DNA from: Pseudoalteromonas holothuriae
GTDB taxonomy: Bacteria > Pseudomonadota > Gammaproteobacteria > Enterobacterales > Alteromonadaceae
Length of the DNA stretch: 64,000 nucleotides
Reading direction: 5' to 3'
NCBI RefSeq assembly: GCF_945859825.1
Contig: NZ_CAMAPC010000004.1
Location: forward strand, 273,770-337,769
Each line of letters opens with the position of its first letter. Positions within the stretch are counted from its first letter, which is position 1. The position numbers and the translations under genes were made by a program. The notes under the pieces were generated by a model, which was not told where the DNA came from, made no database searches, and saw only the letters and a program-made list of their open reading frames with translations. Positions 35,759-44,876 of the stretch are shown piece by piece.

Positions 35759-36844
35759 CTATTCTACCTTTTTTTCATGCTGTTGTGTTGATTGCATAAT
35801 ACGGTACTTTAAATGACGAGAGAAAATTAAATGTAAGTAAAGGGGTACACATAGCAAAGTCAAAATAGATGCAGTAATTAACATCCACGACCATTGATAA
35901 GAATCTTCAATATTTTTAGGGTGATAAACAAAATCACCTAATGGAATTTGCTGTTTATCGAATGTATAACCATAAAGCTGTGCAATCCAATGCCAGCGAT
36001 TCTCAGACATACTGCCAATGGGGATCCCAGCCTGAGTAATAAATGGGCGTAGCGTATCAGCTTCATAAGCAAGCTGTGCTTTACTTTTATCTGGGTTATA
36101 TTTACTACGAATAACGTCAATGCTCTCATTCATATTTAGCATTGCATATCGCCATCCCATTAAACTCGCTGAGCGAAAATGTTCAACCATATTTGGTTTT
36201 TGCGAAAGCGTATTTTCACTGGTAAACAAAATATCACCATACACGTTAACGCCATACTGCTTTGGGCAAATCTGTCGAGTCGCAACACCCGCTTGTCGCA
36301 TTTCAAAGGGCTCATTTGTTACATACACCTGTAGTGCATCATATAAACCTTTACGAAAGTCTCGCAATGGCGATAAGCCTGAATACAGTGGTAGTTTCGT
36401 TATATCAACTCCCGCTTGTTGTAGCATCACCATTAGCTCCGCATTCTCAGCTTTACCTAAATAGCTAATACGCTTTCCTTTGAAATCCTTAGGCGTATAA
36501 ATGTCAGAATCTTCTTTGACCATCCAACAATAAGGGGATGACTGTAAAATAGCTGCGAGTGCTACGACAGGCTTACCCTGCATTCTAGATTGTAAAATAG
36601 CGGAGTGCGTCACACCAAAATGAGCTTGGCCAGCAAGCACTTTAAATTGCGTGTCAGGATTACTAGAGTCTGCGGGTAAAATAGTTACGTCTAACCCTGC
36701 TTGCTCATAAAACCCTTTTTCTTTTGCCATGTAATAGCCCGCAAATTGAAACTGATGGGTCCACTTAAGCTGCAACACGACGCTTTCTGTTGCACAAGCT
36801 AAACTATTTGTAATCAGTATCATTAGAGTCGCAATAATGCGCAT
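35759..36844 (-). CDS. NMT1/THI5-like binding protein with C-terminal membrane anchor
   Basis: 361 residues. A signal peptide (1-17) is followed by an NMT1/THI5-type periplasmic binding domain (VVLQLKWTHQFQFAGYYMAKEKGFYEQ, about 22-250), one transmembrane helix near residues 315-340 and only about 20 basic cytoplasmic residues. This domain order (NMT1, membrane helix) is normally followed by GGDEF, EAL or histidine kinase domains; here output is missing. No ABC permease or ATPase gene is near, so it is not an ordinary transporter subunit. It may be a truncated sensor or work with a partner. Confidence 0.75.
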   Translation of the reverse strand: MRIIATLMILITNSLACATESVVLQLKWTHQFQFAGYYMAKEKGFYEQAGLDVTILPADSSNPDTQFKVLAGQAHFGVTHSAILQSRMQGKPVVALAAILQSSPYCWMVKEDSDIYTPKDFKGKRISYLGKAENAELMVMLQQAGVDITKLPLYSGLSPLRDFRKGLYDALQVYVTNEPFEMRQAGVATRQICPKQYGVNVYGDILFTSENTLSQKPNMVEHFRSASLMGWRYAMLNMNESIDVIRSKYNPDKSKAQLAYEADTLRPFITQAGIPIGSMSENRWHWIAQLYGYTFDKQQIPLGDFVYHPKNIEDSYQWSWMLITASILTLLCVPLYLHLIFSRHLKYRIMQSTQQHEKKVE

Positions 36845-36908
36845 GCTCTTCCTTGCATAGTTATGAGTGATTAATCATAACTATAGAAAAGCAAACAGCA
36901 ATTGCAAA

Positions 36909-38450
36909 TTAACTCGCGTGGCGCTGCTCGGTTATAGGTGCTTGCAAATATTGCGCAAAACATGGGTTATGTGTTTCTTCACAATAGTGATAACCCAATT
37001 GCGCTAAGTGACTATCAAAGCGCACAGCATCATGACTAGGTATATCAAATGCAGCAAGCACATTACCCTCAGCGGCACCATGGTTACGATAATGAAATAG
37101 AGTAATATTCCATTCACTACCCAAAGTGTCTAAAAATCTCGCAAGCGCCCCAGGATACTCTGGAAAATCAAAGCGAAGCAAACGCTCTTGCACTGCTACA
37201 GGTGGTTTGCCGCCAACCATATAGCGCAGATGCAACTTGGCCAATTCGTTATCTGAAAAATCTTCAAACGTATAACTATTTTTGTATAGCTGCTCTTTCA
37301 ACTCATCTAACTCAATTTGCCCACCACGTAAGCCTACGCCAACAAAAATTTGCGCATCACCTTGACCTGCATAACGATAATTAAATTCAGTTATGGCACG
37401 CCCGCCCAAAGACTGACAAAAACGTTTAAAGCTGCCTTTTTCTTCTGGGATGGTCACACCAAAAAGCGCTTCATTTTTGGCACCCAGCGCTGTGCGCTCA
37501 GCAATATAGCGTAGCCTATCGAAATTCAGGTTAGCGCCCGATAAAATAGCAGCAACATTAAGACCTGTTCGCTTTGCTTGTTGGCTCCATTTCTTTAAGC
37601 CCGCCAATGATAAAGCCCCAGAGGGCTCAGCAATAGCACGAGTCTCTACAAAGATATCCTGTACTGCAGCGCATATTTCATCGCTGCTAACCGTAACGAC
37701 CTGATCACAAAACTTTTGTGCTAAGCGAAAAGTTTCTGAGCCAATGATTTTTACGGCAACGCCATCAGCAAACCCACCAACCTGCTCTAATTCTACTGGT
37801 TCGCCTGCATCTAGTGCTGCTTGCAAGCAGGCACTTTCCTGTGCTTCAACACCAATAACTTGAATATCGGGTCGAAGTGATTTGATATACACAGCCATAC
37901 CCGCTAGCAAACCTCCTCCTCCTACCGGAATAAACACCGCATCAAGTTCGTTAAGTTGTTGCATTAGTTCTCTGGCAACCGTCCCTTGACCAACAATGAC
38001 GTCTTTATCATCAAATGGAGGAATAAATACTGCGTTATGCTGCTGTGTTAATTCAAATGCATGTGCTTTAGCTGCATCAAAATTGTGACCATGTAACACC
38101 ACTTCTCCACCAAAATTTCGTACTGAGCTCACTTTTATCTCTGGTGTTGTGACAGGCATTACAATAATAGCCCGGTGCCCAAGGTGTGCGGCACTTAATG
38201 CCACCCCCTGCGCATGATTACCTGCCGATGCAGTGATCACCAGACTGCCTTTAGGTAATTGGCGTAACTTATTATAAGCACCACGTAACTTAAACGAATA
38301 TACAGGCTGTTGATCCTCGCGCTTAAGCCATATATTTTGCCCTAAGCGTTCCGATAGCCCTTTCATTTCGCTCACTTCAGTTATTTTGGCAAGTGGTGAT
38401 ATATCAGCCTGTATTATGGCGCGAAAATAATCTAACTCTTGCGACACCAT
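36909..38450 (-). CDS. ilvA: Threonine dehydratase, biosynthetic
   Basis: PLP enzyme converting threonine to 2-oxobutyrate, the first step to isoleucine. 513 residues. The catalytic part (1-330) has the Schiff-base Lys in YSFKLRGAYNK and the phosphate loop GGGGLLAG; two C-terminal ACT-like regulatory repeats (about 330-500) mark the isoleucine-inhibited biosynthetic form. Last gene of ilvGMEDA; starts two bases after the ilvD stop. Confidence 0.98.
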   Translation of the reverse strand: MVSQELDYFRAIIQADISPLAKITEVSEMKGLSERLGQNIWLKREDQQPVYSFKLRGAYNKLRQLPKGSLVITASAGNHAQGVALSAAHLGHRAIIVMPVTTPEIKVSSVRNFGGEVVLHGHNFDAAKAHAFELTQQHNAVFIPPFDDKDVIVGQGTVARELMQQLNELDAVFIPVGGGGLLAGMAVYIKSLRPDIQVIGVEAQESACLQAALDAGEPVELEQVGGFADGVAVKIIGSETFRLAQKFCDQVVTVSSDEICAAVQDIFVETRAIAEPSGALSLAGLKKWSQQAKRTGLNVAAILSGANLNFDRLRYIAERTALGAKNEALFGVTIPEEKGSFKRFCQSLGGRAITEFNYRYAGQGDAQIFVGVGLRGGQIELDELKEQLYKNSYTFEDFSDNELAKLHLRYMVGGKPPVAVQERLLRFDFPEYPGALARFLDTLGSEWNITLFHYRNHGAAEGNVLAAFDIPSHDAVRFDSHLAQLGYHYCEETHNPCFAQYLQAPITEQRHAS

Positions 38451-38452
38451 AA

Positions 38453-40309
38453 CTAACTAAGCTCCTCTAGCTTAGCAAGATCACGTACAGCGCCTTTATC
38501 TGCACTGGTTGCCAACAAGGCATAAGCTTTAAGCGCAGGTGTAACAACTCGCTGCCTATCTAGTGGCTTATATGCATCTTTTCCTCTAGCTTCTTGCTTA
38601 GCATGACGGTCTCTCATTTGTGCATCATCAATGAGTAAATGGATACCACGATTTGGAATATCAATGTGTATTAAGTCTCCATCTTCTACTAATGCTAATG
38701 CACCACCACTGCCAGCTTCCGGTGAAGCATGGCCAATAGATAACCCCGACGTACCACCAGAAAAACGACCATCAGTAAGCAGGGCACAATCTTTATCTAA
38801 CCCCATCGACTTTAAATAACTTGTTGGATATAGCATCTCTTGCATACCAGGACCACCTTTAGGCCCTTCATAGCGTATAACAACCACGTCACCCTTTTTA
38901 ACACGGCCATTCAAAATACCTTCAACCGCGTCATCTTGTGACTCAAATACAACTGCTGGACCAGTAAAATCAAGCATTTCATCAACAACACCAGCACTTT
39001 TTACAATACATCCATCAGGTGTTAGATTTCCCGACAAGACAGCTAAACCACCATCTTGGCGAAAAGCATGTTCAATGCTTCGAATGCACCCATTTTCACG
39101 GTCTAAATCTAATTCATCCCATCGGCATTCTTGACTCATTGCCTTAGTTGTGCGGATTCCAGCAGGTCCAGCACGATAAAATTTCTGCGCTTTTTCATTG
39201 CTGCGGTCTGCTGCATCCCAACGCGTTAATACCTCACCTAATGTGCCCCCCGCAACATGGCCTGCATTTAAATCGAGTCGGCCACCCTTAGCAAGTTCAT
39301 TGAGCAGCGCCATGATACCACCCGCACGGTGAACATCTTCGATATGATATTGTTGCGTTGCAGGTGCCACTTTACATAAAAATGGCGTATTACGAGACAG
39401 GCGATCAATATCGTCCATATCAAAGTCAACACCACCTTCTTGAGCTGCTGCTAACAAATGAAGTACTGTATTTGATGAACCACCCATAGCAATATCTAAT
39501 GTCATAGCATTAGTAAATGCAGCCTGGTTGGCTATATTTCTAGGTAAAGCAGCCTCATTATCTTTACGATAATACTCATCACACAATGCTAAAATACGTT
39601 TGCCCGCTGCAACATACAGCTGGTGTCTGTCTTTATGCGTTGCAAGCGTAGTACCATTACCTGGCAATGCCAGTCCCAACGCTTCTAACAAACAGTTCAT
39701 TGAATTTGCGGTAAACATGCCTGAACAAGACCCGCAAGTAGGACACGCAGAACGCTCAACTTGCTCAGACTCTTCATCGCTTACTGAAGGGTCAGCGCCT
39801 TTAACCATTGCATCAACTAGGTCTAATTTTATATCAATATCAGCTAAACGGGTTTTACCCGCTTCCATTGGGCCACCAGATACAAATACCACAGGAATAT
39901 TTAAACGCAGCGCGGCGAGTAGCATCCCAGGGGTAATTTTATCGCAGTTAGAGATACACACCATCGCATCGGCACAATGTGCATTAACCATATATTCAAC
40001 CGAATCAGCAATGAGATCCCTTGACGGTAATGAATACAACATGCCTCCATGCCCCATCGCAATACCATCATCAATAGCAATGGTATTAAACTCTCGAGGC
40101 ACGCCGCCGGCATCGCGAATCGTTTCAGCCATAAGTTCGCTAAGCTGATTTAAGTGCACATGACCTGGTACAAATTGAGTGTAAGAGTTAACAACTGCGA
40201 TAATCGGTTTTTCGAAGTCACTATCAGTCATACCTGTTGCACGCCACAGGGCTCTTGCACCTGCTTGTTGTCTACCTTCTGTGGTTGTCTTACTTCTTAA
40301 CTTAGCCAT
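38453..40309 (-). CDS. ilvD: Dihydroxy-acid dehydratase
   Basis: [Fe-S] enzyme making 2-oxo acids for valine, leucine and isoleucine. 618 residues, close to E. coli IlvD (616). Cluster cysteines appear in [12 protein letters not shown] and [16 protein letters not shown], with the C-terminal [20 protein letters not shown] segment (here [16 protein letters not shown]). Start at the ATG 40307-40309 behind AAGGTGAACATT; a longer frame adds 18 unconserved residues. Fourth enzyme gene of the ilv operon. Confidence 0.98.
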   Translation of the reverse strand: MAKLRSKTTTEGRQQAGARALWRATGMTDSDFEKPIIAVVNSYTQFVPGHVHLNQLSELMAETIRDAGGVPREFNTIAIDDGIAMGHGGMLYSLPSRDLIADSVEYMVNAHCADAMVCISNCDKITPGMLLAALRLNIPVVFVSGGPMEAGKTRLADIDIKLDLVDAMVKGADPSVSDEESEQVERSACPTCGSCSGMFTANSMNCLLEALGLALPGNGTTLATHKDRHQLYVAAGKRILALCDEYYRKDNEAALPRNIANQAAFTNAMTLDIAMGGSSNTVLHLLAAAQEGGVDFDMDDIDRLSRNTPFLCKVAPATQQYHIEDVHRAGGIMALLNELAKGGRLDLNAGHVAGGTLGEVLTRWDAADRSNEKAQKFYRAGPAGIRTTKAMSQECRWDELDLDRENGCIRSIEHAFRQDGGLAVLSGNLTPDGCIVKSAGVVDEMLDFTGPAVVFESQDDAVEGILNGRVKKGDVVVIRYEGPKGGPGMQEMLYPTSYLKSMGLDKDCALLTDGRFSGGTSGLSIGHASPEAGSGGALALVEDGDLIHIDIPNRGIHLLIDDAQMRDRHAKQEARGKDAYKPLDRQRVVTPALKAYALLATSADKGAVRDLAKLEELS

Positions 40310-40403
40310 AATGTTCACCTTATAATTTGCGATGCAGCTTTTGGTTGCAGCGGCTTTCCTCATTCCCGAAATAGACCACCTTCAGGTAGCCTGCAGTTGT
40401 TTA

Positions 40404-41327
40404 TTAATCGTTTATGTAATCTAACCAGCCATTGCTGTCTTCGCTTTGGCCCTTAACCAAATCAAAATAGGCTTGCTGTAACTCTTGCGTGATAGGTCCA
40501 CGCTTACCATCGCCAATTTGAATTTGATCAACACTTCGAACAGGTGTCACTTCAGCAGCCGTCCCTGTCATAAAGAACTCATCAGCTAAGTATAATGCTT
40601 CACGTGCAATAGACTCTTCGCGCACCTCATAGCCGCGTTCACGGGCTAGCTTCATAATAGTGTCACGCGTTAAGCCTGGTAAAATGCAAGCTGTTGTTGG
40701 TGGCGTAAACAGCACGCCATTTTTAATTACAAATAGATTTTCACCCGCTCCTTCGCTTAAGTAGCCGTTTACATCCAAAGCAATGCCTTCAACATAACCG
40801 TGGCGTTTTGCTTCAGCTGTTATGAGCTGTGATGATAAATAGTTACCACCTGCTTTTGCCCCTGTAGGCATCGTGTTTGGCGCTAAACGTGTCCACGATG
40901 AAATACACGCATCAACACCTTGCTCCAAACTTCCATCTCCTAGATAAGTGCCCCATTCCATCGCCGCAACGCTAACATCAGCTTTATGTGACTTTGGATG
41001 AACACCCAACCCAACATTGCCTAAAAAAGCAAAAGGACGTAAATACGCATTAGTAAAACCATTAGCTTTTACTGCGTCTTTGCAAGCCTGCATAAGCTGG
41101 GCTTCAGTAAACGGGATTTCCATACGATAGATTTTTGCCGAGTCAAATAAACGCTTTATATGATCTTTTAAACGGAAGATAGCTGGACCCTTTGCTGTTT
41201 CATAAGCACGCACGCCTTCAAATACAGAGCTACCATAGTGTAATGCATGGCTTAGAATATGCGTTGTCGCTTGCTCATACGGGATCATGTCGCCATTGTG
41301 CCAAATCAGTTCCGATGTTTTTGTCAT
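40404..41327 (-). CDS. ilvE: Branched-chain amino acid aminotransferase
   Basis: PLP class IV transaminase completing valine, isoleucine and leucine synthesis. 307 residues (E. coli 309). Hallmarks: HYGSSVFEGVRAYET near the N-terminus, the Schiff-base Lys in TGAKAGGNYLSS, and EGAGENLFVIKNG with TGTAAEVTPVRSVD. Lies between ilvM (38-base gap) and ilvD (94-base gap). Confidence 0.98.
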   Translation of the reverse strand: MTKTSELIWHNGDMIPYEQATTHILSHALHYGSSVFEGVRAYETAKGPAIFRLKDHIKRLFDSAKIYRMEIPFTEAQLMQACKDAVKANGFTNAYLRPFAFLGNVGLGVHPKSHKADVSVAAMEWGTYLGDGSLEQGVDACISSWTRLAPNTMPTGAKAGGNYLSSQLITAEAKRHGYVEGIALDVNGYLSEGAGENLFVIKNGVLFTPPTTACILPGLTRDTIMKLARERGYEVREESIAREALYLADEFFMTGTAAEVTPVRSVDQIQIGDGKRGPITQELQQAYFDLVKGQSEDSNGWLDYIND

Positions 41328-41365
41328 TATGTAATACCTTGATTATTCTTTATTAAATTAATTTC

Positions 41366-41608
41366 TTAAATCGCCTGTTGCTGTAGCGTGTGCAAATTCA
41401 CATGTTGCACTTCCACAAGCTTACTCAGTTGTGACGTTAATAGATAGATAGGCTTGTCACTGTCGACTGTCATTTTGACATGAAACAACTCATCTTTACC
41501 TTCAAGTTCCATATGCGTTAAACGAAAACCTCGATGACGGGCAACTCTTAAAAAACGTTCTACCGCGATGGCTTGGTTTTTAACAGCAACTGTTAATTGA
41601 TGTTTCAT
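41366..41608 (-). CDS. ilvM: Acetolactate synthase II small subunit
   Basis: 80 residues forming one ACT-like domain (MKHQLTVAVKNQAIAVERFLRVARHRGFRLTHMELEG), typical of IlvM. Regulatory partner of IlvG. Its start overlaps the ilvG stop by four bases, assuring coupled translation. Confidence 0.95.
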   Translation of the reverse strand: MKHQLTVAVKNQAIAVERFLRVARHRGFRLTHMELEGKDELFHVKMTVDSDKPIYLLTSQLSKLVEVQHVNLHTLQQQAI

Positions 41609-43254
41609 TGTGCTTTCTCCGTCATCATTTCATCATTTGCAGCACCTGGTGGAACCAGAGGCCATACGTTTTCTTTATCATCAATACAGGCATGTAATAT
41701 ATAAGGCCCTTGTGAACTCACTAAAGCATCAATTGCCTCATCAACTTCATCGGCACGGGTAATGGTTTGTCCTGCAATACCAAATACCGCAGCTAATGCC
41801 ACAAAATCAGGGTTATCAGATAGGTTTGTTTCACTATAACGCCCTTCAAAAAACAATTGCTGCCACTGACGAACCATACCCAAACGCTGATTATCTATAA
41901 TCACGATTTTGACTGGTAAATTGTTACGGCGAATGGTTGCCAACTCTTGAATATTCATCATGATCGACCCATCTCCAGATACAGTCACAACCATATCATT
42001 GGGCCTTGCGATTTGCGCACCGATAGCTGCAGGCAAACCAAACCCCATGGTACCTGCGCCACCACTACTTAAGTGGTTTGTTGGATGGCTAAATTTCATA
42101 TGTTGTGCAACCCACATCTGATGCTGGCCAACATCACAACATACCACGCTAGTATTAGGCATTTTTAAACTAAGTTGATTCAATAAGTAAGGGGCAAATA
42201 CATGCTCACCTGGGTAGTCATAACGCCACGCGTGCTTTACTTTCAACTCTTTAATTGTATTAAGCCATTCACTATCGGTGACAAAGCAGCTCAGCTGTGG
42301 AATAGATTGCTTTAAGTCTGCTATCAAAGACGCTTGTGCAGGTTTGCGTTTACCTACTTCAGCTGGGTCTATGTCTAAATGAATTACATCCGCTTTAGAG
42401 GCAAATTTAGCTAAGTTACCAGTAACACGGTCATCAAATCGAGCACCGATACACACCAGTAAATCACATTCTTGTACTGCGATGTTTGCGGCCTGACCAC
42501 CATGCATGCCCAGCATCCCCAGTTCATATTCATAATCTGGTAACACGCTGCCTAATGCTTTTAAAGTAGAAACAGCTGGCATTTGGGTTTTATTTAAAAA
42601 TTGCATCAATTCATTTTGAGCATCCGCATTTTGCACGCCGCCACCAACGTACGCCACTGGGCGCTTAGCTTGCGATAACAGTACTTCAGCCTTTTGCACT
42701 TCACTCGACAAGACTGTAAGCGCAGCCTCATCTTGCGCTAACCAAGGATGAAATGGCACCTGAGCCAACTGAATATCTTTAGGAATATCAACTAATACAG
42801 GCCCCGGCCGCCCTGATTGTGCAAGGTGCATAGCTTCTTGCAATACCTCTGCTAAATCTTCAGCTCGTTCAACCATATAACTATGTTTGGTGCATGATAA
42901 CGACATACCAAGTACATCGATTTCTTGAAAAGCATCTGAGCCGATAGCCGCTGTAGGCACCTGACCGGTAATAGCTAGTAATGGTACTGAATCCATCATC
43001 GCATCAGCCAGTGCAGTAACAAGGTTTGTCGCTCCTGGCCCTGAAGTCGCAAAACAAACCCCTAGATTGCCTGTACTACGAGCATACCCTACAGCCGCAA
43101 AGCCAGCTCCCTGTTCATGCCGTGTTAGATAATGCTTAACTGGCGCACCGTACAACGCATCATAAATTGGCATTATTGCGCCACCTGGGTAGCCAAATAC
43201 CTCTTTGATGCCCTGCTTGGCTAATAAATCGATTAATAGTTGTGCGCCTGTCAT
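41605..43254 (-). CDS. ilvG: Acetolactate synthase II large subunit
   Basis: ThDP-dependent enzyme joining pyruvate with pyruvate or 2-oxobutyrate. Conserved segments: FGYPGGAIMPIYDAL, the ThDP-activating Glu in RHEQGAGFAA, ATSGPGATNLVTALADA, and the ThDP/Mg motif GDGSIMMNIQELATIRRNNLPV. The reading frame is intact, unlike ilvG of E. coli K-12. Several clustered starts exist (TTG 43272, ATGs at 43266, 43260 and 43254). I prefer 43254, which gives MTGAQLLIDLLAKQG and 549 residues, matching E. coli (548), with GGGG six bases upstream. First enzyme gene of the attenuated ilv operon. Confidence 0.97.
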   Translation of the reverse strand: MTGAQLLIDLLAKQGIKEVFGYPGGAIMPIYDALYGAPVKHYLTRHEQGAGFAAVGYARSTGNLGVCFATSGPGATNLVTALADAMMDSVPLLAITGQVPTAAIGSDAFQEIDVLGMSLSCTKHSYMVERAEDLAEVLQEAMHLAQSGRPGPVLVDIPKDIQLAQVPFHPWLAQDEAALTVLSSEVQKAEVLLSQAKRPVAYVGGGVQNADAQNELMQFLNKTQMPAVSTLKALGSVLPDYEYELGMLGMHGGQAANIAVQECDLLVCIGARFDDRVTGNLAKFASKADVIHLDIDPAEVGKRKPAQASLIADLKQSIPQLSCFVTDSEWLNTIKELKVKHAWRYDYPGEHVFAPYLLNQLSLKMPNTSVVCCDVGQHQMWVAQHMKFSHPTNHLSSGGAGTMGFGLPAAIGAQIARPNDMVVTVSGDGSIMMNIQELATIRRNNLPVKIVIIDNQRLGMVRQWQQLFFEGRYSETNLSDNPDFVALAAVFGIAGQTITRADEVDEAIDALVSSQGPYILHACIDDKENVWPLVPPGAANDEMMTEKAQ

Positions 43255-43311
43255 TGTCATCCCCATTGCCAATTGCTTGCTGGTTGTTAGTTAAATTTTG
43301 ACCTTAAAACG

Positions 43312-43347
43312 AAAAAGCCCCCCGAACTTTTCAGTGCGGGGGGCTTT
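43312..43347 (-). terminator. Attenuator terminator of the ilv operon
   Basis: On the minus strand AAAGCCCCCCG-N12-CGGGGGGCTTTTT, a very strong stem with T-run between ilvL and ilvG. Its left arm AGCCCCCCGC can instead pair with GCGGGGGCT in the ilvL codons, giving an antiterminator. Confidence 0.95.
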
Positions 43348-43369
43348 CACTAATACTTTTCTTACAGCA

Positions 43370-43441
43370 CTAGCGAGCCCCCGCGGTAATAATAATCACC
43401 ACGTTGATAATCACGACTAGAGTAAGTGCTGTTTTTAGCAT
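43370..43441 (-). CDS. ilvL: ilv operon leader peptide
   Basis: A 23-codon frame on the minus strand, too short for most gene finders. It starts MLKTALTLVVIINVVIII and ends TAGAR: of codons 8-18, ten are Leu, Val or Ile, including Val-Val-Ile-Ile and Val-Val-Ile-Ile-Ile runs. E. coli IlvL has the same type of run. Ribosome stalling in this run when charged branched-chain tRNAs are scarce would leave codons 20-22 (GCG GGG GCT) free to pair with the terminator arm, allowing ilvGMEDA expression. ACAGCAC early in the leader and GTGCTGT just after its stop form the competing 1:2 hairpin. Confidence 0.93.
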   Translation of the reverse strand: MLKTALTLVVIINVVIIITAGAR

Positions 43442-43766
43442 TGCTTATATCACCAAATAAATTTTTTACTAAGGGAGTGTCATTGTGCACTCGCCCTATT
43501 CCTTTTTCTATTAGTAACCCGCGAGTAACTTTAAGTCAACCTTAAAATCTATGCTTAATTTAAATGTAATAAACCAAAAATAAGATTAAAAATCTAGTAA
43601 AGACTACTTTATTGAAAATAAAATTCATACTTATCACAAATCATTTAATAATTAATTGTATACGCTCATTTTTCAACAGAGCTAATTTCACAAAAAGTGA
43701 CATGAGTTTTTATGAAATACTCACTTATGTGCTTAAAATAGGGCTCTTCACCTATTAAGGATTGTT
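43442..43766. other. Divergent promoter region between ilvL and the TraB/GumN gene
   Basis: About 325 very AT-rich bases carrying promoters for the leftward ilv operon and the rightward gene at 43767. I see no further gene. Confidence 0.45.
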
Positions 43767-44657
43767 ATGTACTTGCTTTTATTACGCGTAAGTGTTGCTA
43801 GCATATTTTTTATTGCTTGTTTGTTTAGCCAATTTTCTAATGCCAACCCAGCGTTATTTAAACTCGAAAAAAATGGTATCACTTCTTATTTATTTGGCAC
43901 TGTTCATGTCGGTACACCAGATATGAAGGCACTACCAAAAAACGTCATGCAAGCGATTGAAGCCAGCGAAAAAGTGGTTGTTGAAGTCGATTTAGAGACG
44001 CTTTCCCCTATGCAGGTCCAAAAAGTATCAAAGTCCTATATGCAGCTACCAAAGGGTAAAACACTCGCTGATATGATAAGTCTTGAGAACTACCAAAAAC
44101 TAAAAAACTATTTTGCCCAAGTGGGAATTAATATTACTCACTTTAGCTCTCACCGACCATGGGCTGTCATGATCACTTTACTACAACTTGAATATCAAAA
44201 ATTAGGGTTCAGTGAGCAATACGGCATAGATAAACAAGTACTCGCTTACGCCTCAAAAAAGCATAAAAAAGTACTTGGGCTTGAAACGCTCGAGCAACAA
44301 CTCACCATGCTCAGCTCTTTAGAAGCGTTAAATAACGAGATGTTTAATGAAACCTTTAAGCACTTAAATGACATTGAGTTCTATTTTGTTGACTTAGTAA
44401 CAGCTTGGAAAACAGGAGATATGGACAAGCTATCTCATTACTATCAATTAAGTTTTGATGACTCTAAATATGGTCAATTTTCAGAGCAAGTAATGTTAAC
44501 TAGCCGCAACAATCAATGGGTACAAACACTCACTCCGCTGCTAACACAACAATCCCTATTCATTGCCGTTGGTGCACTACACTTACCAGAGCAATATGGT
44601 TTAATAAACCAGTTTAAAAAAGTAGGTTTTAAGGTAACTAACCTCAGCTCTGGATAA
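43767..44657 (+). CDS. TraB/GumN family protein
   Basis: 296 residues with a signal peptide (about 1-26, ending SNA) and the TraB/GumN fold: YLFGTVHVGTPDM near 43-55 and IAVGALHLPEQYGL near the C-terminus are the paired GTxHxG and GxxHLP motifs of the EreA/ChaN-like superfamily, thought to be metal-dependent hydrolases. Exported to the periplasm; substrate unknown. Monocistronic. Confidence 0.9.
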   Translation: MYLLLLRVSVASIFFIACLFSQFSNANPALFKLEKNGITSYLFGTVHVGTPDMKALPKNVMQAIEASEKVVVEVDLETLSPMQVQKVSKSYMQLPKGKTLADMISLENYQKLKNYFAQVGINITHFSSHRPWAVMITLLQLEYQKLGFSEQYGIDKQVLAYASKKHKKVLGLETLEQQLTMLSSLEALNNEMFNETFKHLNDIEFYFVDLVTAWKTGDMDKLSHYYQLSFDDSKYGQFSEQVMLTSRNNQWVQTLTPLLTQQSLFIAVGALHLPEQYGLINQFKKVGFKVTNLSSG

Positions 44658-44844
44658 GCGAATTTGCCCAAAAAAGCTTTTTTTCTCACTCTCGGCGTTG
44701 CTTTCATTTGTAATAGCCCGCTATTACTACATAAAAGCGCCTTGATATTGAAAAAAATATCTTCATTGGATTGTACGTAATGTTTGTTTGCAAAATATTC
44801 TCTATTCCAAAATCCTTATCCAAACCTGAGGTTAACTAAATTAT

Positions 44845-44872
44845 AATAAATGGGGCGCTTTGCCCCATTATA
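44845..44872 (-). terminator. Terminator after the hybrid kinase
   Basis: AATGGGGC-GCTT-T-GCCCCATT just past the leftward stop at 44877; symmetrical, so it may also act on the rightward TraB/GumN transcript. Confidence 0.75.
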
Positions 44873-44876
44873 ACAA

